NCBI GenBank assembly: GCA_012934845.2
Contig: WNNJ02000666.1
Coordinates: forward strand, 1-64,000
From: Pomphorhynchus laevis
Taxonomy: Eukaryota > Acanthocephala > Palaeacanthocephala > Echinorhynchida > Pomphorhynchidae
DNA: 64,000 nt
Reading direction: 5' to 3'
The position numbers were made by a program, and so were the translations under genes. Every line of letters begins with the position of its first letter. Position 1 is the first letter of the stretch. Under the pieces are notes generated by a model, which was not told the DNA's origin, did not search any database, and worked only from the letters and a program-made list of their open reading frames with translations. This document shows positions 57,480-64,000 of the stretch, one piece after another.

Positions 57480-58140
57480 TGATAAGAAAATGTCATGTTT
57501 CCGATGTTAATAACTAAAGATCCGCGGATAAATAAAAATACAAATAAATAATTTTAAGATTTAGGCATCACTAATTCAGAATTCAAAATGTTTTCTGTCT
57601 GTAAATATTTCATTGGTAAACCATATTTTTGAATTAAGTTGCTTCAATTTTATTGCTTCTGCAAATGCTAGAATTATTAAATATAAATTATTACTTTAAA
57701 TAATTTAAACTTTTTTATTTTTTAAATAATTATTTTTATACAACAAATAAAGCTTTTGAATTCTTCTGGTGAAATTTCTTCTGCGAAGTTTCAATATATC
57801 TGCCATAAGTAAAGTTTATTTTAGATTAATAACAATAATATAATGTTGAACAATATAGATGCTCTCAATTTTGTTTGATGAACAAAATTGATGAACAATT
57901 TTATATAATGTTGATCTCAAAATAGATGAACAATTTTGTTGCTTTAGTTTCCATTTCCTTCACTCAACAGATTTTTGAATCAAATCCCTACACAATTTGT
58001 TTTTGAACTGAAAATTACTTCGCAACAATATATCGCAACAATATATTGGGGTCTCTACCCCATTTGTGGTTGCGTTATATCAAAATTGGGTCGCGGTATA
58101 TTGTTTAAAAATGTTATTCAAAGAATATCAAAGTAATTTA
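57480..58140. other. AT-rich region, little recognised
   Basis: Short overlapping ATGAACAATTTT-type repeats at 57840-57945 and a CGCAACAATATAT run near 58020. The minus strand near 57815-57715 could encode MADILKLRRRNFTRRIQKLY, which is too short to call. Confidence 0.4.
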
Positions 58141-58149
58141 TTTATAAAA

Positions 58150-58590
58150 CCATGTTCTTTTGCATTCCCAAAAGAACAGTTGCTATTCTTTAATACATAA
58201 AGAACAGCTTGTTTTCAAGAAGACATTTCTAAACCTCATGAGGTTTTATTCAAATCACGTCGATGGCTAATGTTGTAAAAATTCAAGCTTTTAATACAAG
58301 ACCAAGATTTTATGTATAGAAATAGATTTCGCGAGTAAAGTTTTATTACAGATGGGATAAAACTTCATACAGATAGAGTATGCAATATTTCATACATATG
58401 TACGATGGCTATCTCGAAGAAAGGTCTTAAAGCGAGACATAGAACTTAAAGAAGAACTTCGAATGCTTCTTAGGGACAATCCGAACTCTCCTTTATTCTC
58501 CACAATGCAGAATGAATGTGTTTTGCTGCTTCTTCAACGGACTCTTTTTGGAAAAGTAGATGAACCAAATTTATCATTTCAAGAAAAATA
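58150..58590 (+). mobile_element. hAT-like (ZBED/SCAN-type) transposase relic
   Basis: Degraded coding with LHTD just upstream, then RWLSRRKVLKRDIELKEELR, then NECVLLLLQRTLFGKVDEP and a stop near 58588. LHTxVRWLSRGxVLxRxxEL is the signature of domesticated-type hAT transposases. About 40 bp of unrelated sequence interrupts the motif (LHTD to RWLS). It is 5'-incomplete and non-functional. Confidence 0.5.
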
Positions 58591-58814
58591 AAGTAAAATA
58601 TTAATAATTAATAATGAATATTTAATAATTAATATTTGATCAAAATATATTATTCAGGGACTATTGAAGTATTCCATGTTTGAACGAATATCTTGCCAAC
58701 AAGAGGAATCTTTTGCAAAAAATTGTGCTTAAACATCAAGTTTTTTTTTCTAACATTTTCGGACTTAACGAGTCCTCCAAATTTTCGATAAGAAGAAAAA
58801 TATATTTTATCACA

Positions 58815-59975
58815 ACAAATGAATCAGATCAGATAACTGAGTCAAAGTATTTTATACGATATAAATATAAAAATAAAGATAAATAATAAATAATAAATAA
58901 TTATATATTATTTTATTTTATTTTTTTATATCAAGATTAAATTTAAAATTCACTTTAAAAATTCGGTCGAATTTTTAAAGTAAATTTTTTTTTACAATAA
59001 GTCACTATAGAAGGAGTTAAAGTGGCATTTGCCACCAACGCACTACAACTATTTTCTTAATAAAGATAGATGCTGACGCGTTTTTGTAATTAGACAAAAT
59101 TTGAATACGGTCGAATTTTTAAAGAGTGAAATATTTGCTTGACAGCGTAAATAAACTTTTTGAGTGAGATTCTTGCTTTCGCATTGAGTGCTTCACAAAA
59201 TCAAGCGTGTAGATAAACTAAGGATGTAACATTTTATAAAATAATTTTATTTTAGGGTTTCATGTTTGTTTGCATTATTTTAGATCATTTTACATCTTTG
59301 TATATTCTTTTAAAAAATTCTACAGACTTGATTAATATATTTGATTTTATTTTAATTGCAGATAAAATATTGTTCACAAGCGAATTGAAATTTGAACGGA
59401 ATGATGTCGAATATAAATCGAAATAAATTGCAGGTATGAATTCACACTATTTCATAGTTTGCCGTTTTTAGATATGCCTGATAAAGTGATAACATATTCA
59501 CGCTTATTAAATTTATTTAATTAGGCAGTTTGACAGTTCAAAATTGAAAGCTAGAAATGATTATTACGCTTTTATAATTTCTTAATCTATTAATTTTATA
59601 TCTTTGTAATATTATTTTGAAAAGAATTTACAGCAATAATATTTAAAAATAATAATAAATGAGTCAGATAAGAAAGCTGAGTCTATATATTTTTTACTAG
59701 ATATAAATAAAGATAAATAATTAATGATTATACAAGATTTTAAACAATTTAAATTTACATCTATTTAAAATTTTGAAAAAAAATAATGAGTCAGATAAGA
59801 AAACTGAGTCTATGTATTTTATTGTATATAAATCAAAAATAAATAATAAATAATTGTTATATAAGATTTTATATAATATATATCAAGTTAAAATTTTAAA
59901 TAAAAGTCAATTTCTATGAATTGACTAATAAATAACATACGACGAATCAGAATAAGGATTATCATCATTATTATT
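58815..59975 (-). mobile_element. Three antisense PLE 3' tails
   Basis: About 58815-58900, 59655-59770 and 59785-59975 each begin (plus strand) with AATCAGATAACTGAGTC-like sequence, the reverse of the PLE tail. The last runs on through the TGACTAATAAATAACATACG and CAGAATAAGGATTATCATCA blocks. No coding part remains. Confidence 0.55.
58952..58981. repeat. 14-bp-arm hairpin
   Basis: ACTTTAAAAATTCG (58952-58965) and its exact reverse complement (58968-58981). One arm is repeated at about 59108-59124. Confidence 0.75.
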
Positions 59976-60954
59976 GATGTCGTATGCGACTACAAACTGT
60001 AAAACAGATTTTTCTTTGCTCTTGATAATAAAAATAAGCAAATCATGTATTTCAATGAAAACGTTGGAAGATGTTTTCAAAGGTTTATTTCTGATATTGA
60101 ATCCGATATTGATTTGTTGTTAAAAACTTCAAATGTATCCGTCTTATTAAATATTTAATAAACGTTTGAGCTAATATTTTATGGAATCATTCGAATTCTA
60201 GATTATTTAAAATATTTTGTTTAGTCGATTAATAAAAATTATTAGTTTATTCTATGTTGTGGTCTCGGTTATCTGGGTAGTTAATTTTTGGGTTCCGACG
60301 TAAATCGTTTGAGCAATACTGATGTGGACAATCATAAGTTATAAATAACTTAATCTTTTATAATTATTATTAGTTATAACTTAAGTATAACTGACATCCA
60401 GCTGTAATTTATCCGTTTCATTCAACGAGGGAGCCTCCAACACAGTTTATTCAAGTGCATATTATTTTCGTTAACTATGCAAAATGATAAAAAATATCTT
60501 TTTAACAGATTTTGTAAACTTTTCTTGTAATTGATTTTACTTGTTGAAATACTTGTAAACTTTACTTGATAAGCTTGAGTAAAAACTATTTGAATATTCA
60601 AATATAAATGGTAGTTATCGGCCTACACATATCGAACCCCAAAGCCTATTGATTAATAAATCAGTAGGCTTTCAGTTAATCATAATAGAAATTATAAATT
60701 AAAATTAATATTTTCTTATAAATAAAAAAATTATTAAAAATTATTATATAATAAAAAATATTTTTTGTTATTTTAATTTTACAGATGATTATGTGTGATG
60801 GCTCTATTGATATAAAGATGAGTGATACTTTAAATATCAAGAAATTTTATAATGTTAATAGCATAAATTGTATTCATCGAAAATGTAAAAATCCAATATT
60901 TCAATGACTCTATTAAATTAATTCTATTAAATTTCTTTAATGTTCTATTTATGT

Positions 60955-61152
60955 TCAGTAAATTGTAAATTTTACAGATATTGTTATTGATAAATGCGAT
61001 AAGTTCTTAATTATTTTAGTCGTGTCACTTAAAGGTTCATCAGATGGCTTACATTCAAAATAATTGTTGATGTAGATGTTTATTCTTATGAACGATATAC
61101 TGTCATACTGTACTTCAAGTCTTCTCGTGGTTTGTTGAATTAAACAAGTCAT
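60955..61152 (-). CDS. Uncertain open frame or exon, 65 codons
   Basis: Minus-strand ATG at 61152 opens MTCLIQQTTRRLEVQYDSIS, then NNYFECKPSDEPLSDTTKII. The first 50 codons have non-repetitive composition, but plus-strand frames of the same stretch also look open in pieces. No family recognised. Confidence 0.25.
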   Translation of the reverse strand: MTCLIQQTTRRLEVQYDSISFIRINIYINNYFECKPSDEPLSDTTKIIKNLSHLSITISVKFTIY

Positions 61153-61750
61153 GGTTTAATTTATCGGCGTAATTTAGCAATTGCCTCGATCGTAGCAATA
61201 TTTGATCATTCAAATCTGACTTACCCAATACCCGCAAATAGCAACTTGGTTGTATGAGATAATAAATGCGGTAAGTACACTGTGAACAGATATAAACAAT
61301 TTACATTAATGTTAAATTATATATTAATTTACATTAATATTAAATTATATATTAATTTACATAAGAAATACATAAGCGTAATTGTTTTTTAAGATCAGCA
61401 AAGGAATTTCAGGTATGTTAGGTAATTCCCCATTTGTACAGAGGAAGGTTGATAAGTAAACGAGAAACATGTAAATTATTTATTTGTTTCCAATTACTTA
61501 ATAATTTATTAATTATTATTCAGCTTTTGATGATAAATTTTATTTGTATATAAAGGAAAGATCCACGTTGTTATGCAAGATTTACAATTTAATTAGAATA
61601 ATTTAAGTAAGCAGATGGACCACAAGATAATCTTGTAAAAATGTCGTCAAAACAACTTTCAATTAGAGAATAATTTAAAACTGTTAATTAACTTGACACG
61701 TTGTTCGTCCCTAATTTATGATAATTACAGCATGTTGCTTTTGTAAATAG

Positions 61751-63092
61751 CTATATTGCTAGTGTTGACAATGTTGGCTATAGTTGTGTTCTATAATCGC
61801 AATAGCCAAAGGTAAAAATAATAATATTAAAAGCCAAAGGTCAAAATTTCATAAAAATAATGTAATTACTGATTATCTCGCAAGTCAAAAATAATACAAA
61901 TTTCGCTAAACATTCTGTTGCAAATGATTTGTTAATCAACTAACGCATTCCTGAGAGTTTAATAGCAAAATTGATTCCAAATTTGCATTATTGATCTGAT
62001 ACGAAAATGATAATAAAACCGATGAGAATTAAAATATATAATAAATTCAATGTTGATAAATAATAAATTCAATGGGATTAAATAAATAATAAATGAAGTG
62101 ATATACTACAAATCCGAAAGTTCAGTCACTATATATAAGTTACTAACATTAAAATTTACAAAAATATTTACTAAACTTTAAAATTAAAATTTGTTTAACA
62201 TTAAACAAATAATTTAAATTTACAAATATATTCGCATTATTTAATTTAAAACTAAACTTTAAAACATATCCAAATTAATTTTTTACAAAATGAACGCAGT
62301 TTCAAAATGAAACTACTTTGAAACAGTTTCAAAAAATTCAGTCATCTTGTAGATATTTTACGAATATTTAATTTTATGTATTTAAGTATGTAATCAATAC
62401 TTAATTTTAGATTATATAAATAATATAAAATAATAATTTAATTTTAGATTAATTTTAGATTAATTTTTATTTTTTAATTTTTTTGAAAAATAAAAATTAA
62501 TAAAAATCAATTAATTTTTAATTAATAAAAATTAAATATTTTGAATTTAATTTTAGATTATACTGTATTAATAATATAAAATAATATTTTTAATAGTTGA
62601 TACTAATCCATTATTGATAAAGAATTATTGGAGCTGGATCTAAGAAAAGACGAAATTATTTTTGATATTTCAAAAATAATTATTTCATTTTTTTTGATAT
62701 TTCATTTTTTTGACATTTTCTGAAGATGCTAACAGAGGTTAGCGAAATATCAATAAAAACGTTTCCTCTTTTCTTTTCTTTAACGATCGATTAATTAACT
62801 AGCGAATTTTAAAGAGTCCAAATTTGAATTATTGATTTTATATGAGTAAAAGTTCCGTAAATTTTAATTTTTTAGAAATAATTAGAAAATTAACTTTACA
62901 ACCTTGTTATACTTAAAAATCAAAAAGGTATTAAAATAAAAATTAAAATATCATAGAATCTACATTGCAAGTTTGTTCTAGAACATAAAATAGTTTATAT
63001 AAAAACCATAAAACGTTATATAATTACAGATCGATGCAAACGTTTGTTTCTCGGAATCGTGTTGTGCATTTGAAAAAAATTAAAGCGTCCTA
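61751..63092 (+). CDS. Candidate 3' exons of a membrane protein gene
   Basis: 61751-61811 (acceptor AAATAG, donor AAG|GTAAAA) encodes a single transmembrane helix, AILLVLTMLAIVVFYNRNSQ. 63030-63092 (acceptor AATTACAG) continues in the matching phase with SMQTFVSRNRVVHLKKIKAS and a stop. Together they read as a membrane anchor and a basic cytosolic tail. Upstream exons were not found; 59361-59433 (MMSNINRNKLQ with donor CAG|GTATGA) is a possible but unlinked first exon. Confidence 0.35.
62720..62748 (+). repeat. Hammerhead-core-like hairpin, covarying copy
   Basis: CTGAAGA, T, then GCTAAC/GTTAGC closing an AGAG loop, then GAAAT. The stem differs from the GCTAG/CTAGC stem of the 54.9-kb copies yet still pairs. 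Position 7 of the hammerhead core is free, so CTGAAGA is compatible with the core. Confidence 0.45.
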
Positions 63093-63099
63093 ACTTGAT

Positions 63100-64000
63100 T
63101 TGAAGACATTGAATGAATTTTCGTTTTCATCAGTTACATGATGCTAATTTTCATTAAGCAACTCGATGATAATAGTTTTGTAATATTAGTTTATAGTTTT
63201 ATTACAAAATAGAAATATTTTAATTTCTTAATCAAAGAATACATTATTTCTCCGAATGTTATATATCGACGATAGCTTAGTTCAAACATATTTTATATAA
63301 AATTGAATATTGTTGAATCCGCAAGAGCGAGACCTGAAATATTAAAGTATTTTCTAAAATATAATTTAAGTTGTTGGTCTAATTACATTTTTTATATATA
63401 ATGTAATGCAACTATTGAGCTATGCTTGAATTGTGTCTTGTATAATAATTAGTTTTTAAATATCATAAATTTTATTGCAAGTTTTTGAAATTTATTGACT
63501 TTTTCAAGTTAGCACAAGACACAAGACTTTCAATTTTATAAATCGATCAATTTAATATCGACGATAATTTCGTTCAAACATTAAAAATTTAGATACATTT
63601 ATGTTCATATTATGTAAATTTACCGCTAGGAAAATTTACCTAGGGTTATCCAAGATTAAAGTCTATAATAACCTAATTGTATAGTATGCACTAAAATGTT
63701 GATGTTTTATATACTTCATTAAATTTATATTATTTAGATTGAATTATAAACAATTAAATTTTAAAATTTATAAAGATATATTGATATATTCCTATACTAA
63801 AAGTCGAATTCTGGAAATATATGATATTATTTAGTAGCTAAATGACTAGTACTAGGTATAGATGTATGCCTCATCAAATATGCTTCACACGCTATTTTTA
63901 TTAAGTTATTAGAGATCAATTGTATCTTTAAAATTTGTGTAAAAATTTAACAAGCTACGTGAATAATATCATAATTTATTAGAGATAACTTGCCATATTT
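63100..64000. other. AT-rich sequence, nothing recognised
   Basis: No open frame, repeat or structured motif that I could support up to the window edge. Confidence 0.5.

Noticed and set aside
60978-61140. Plus-strand exon resembling TMEM231 (FLIILVVSLKGSSDG)
   Set aside because: The match is short, the frame closes soon after, and the minus strand is equally open; not enough to name.
1-64000. CRISPR array or prokaryotic operon
   Set aside because: Spliced genes, poly(A) signals and eukaryotic retroelements throughout; no spaced-repeat array of CRISPR type.

Overview
The window is AT-rich DNA (roughly three quarters A+T by eye) from an animal nucleus. Protein genes are split by short GT-AG introns, many of them 45-60 bp, whose acceptors are mostly TTTTAG or TTTCAG. 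The intergenic space is packed with LINE and Penelope-like retroelement debris. No tRNA, rRNA, CRISPR or bacterial gene organisation is visible. The phylum cannot be fixed from sequence alone; a small-intron AT-rich invertebrate fits.

Host genes: an SLC10-type sodium/bile-acid-like cotransporter in two exons (9943-13582, 370 aa); a MATH-like/BTB protein in one exon (25674-26864, 396 aa); a complete 17-exon glycogen phosphorylase (29773-50241, 844 aa) whose large introns are filled with retroelements and hold a nested antisense ankyrin-repeat gene (43546-44143); an unrecognised 97-aa gene whose middle exon is a 16-nt microexon present twice (54466-57155); and several orphan coding-like exons near the right end. 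All exon phases given for the first and third of these close exactly.

Layout: 1-5.6 kb is a stack of Penelope-like element (PLE) bodies, PLE 3' ends and composite tandem repeats. 5.6-9.9 kb is mostly empty intergenic DNA. 9.9-13.7 kb is the SLC10 gene with a LINE relic in its intron. 14.6-17.9 kb is a small-repeat cluster. 18.2-24.4 kb holds PLE copies around an antisense LINE (called LINE-B here). 25.7-26.9 kb is the BTB gene. 29.8-50.2 kb is glycogen phosphorylase, with a nearly full-length CR1/L2-like LINE (LINE-A) in its last intron. 51.26-52.86 kb is a tandem array. 53.8-64 kb holds small genes and exons, foldback elements and a hAT-like transposase relic.

The most interesting content is a set of hammerhead-ribozyme-like sequences. 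The 51.3-52.8 kb array is built of about 305-bp units. Four complete hammerhead cores (CUGAUGA, 5-bp helix II, GAAA, 3-bp helix III, GUC cleavage triplet) lie in register, and a perfect 13-bp direct repeat brackets the whole array, as expected for a retrotransposed retrozyme. A second repeat family (0.45, 2.3, 15.4, 41.3 and 41.6 kb) carries the two core boxes in permuted order, with largely complementary flanks. PLEs, which are known elsewhere to carry hammerheads and are suspected to move animal retrozymes, are present in many copies.
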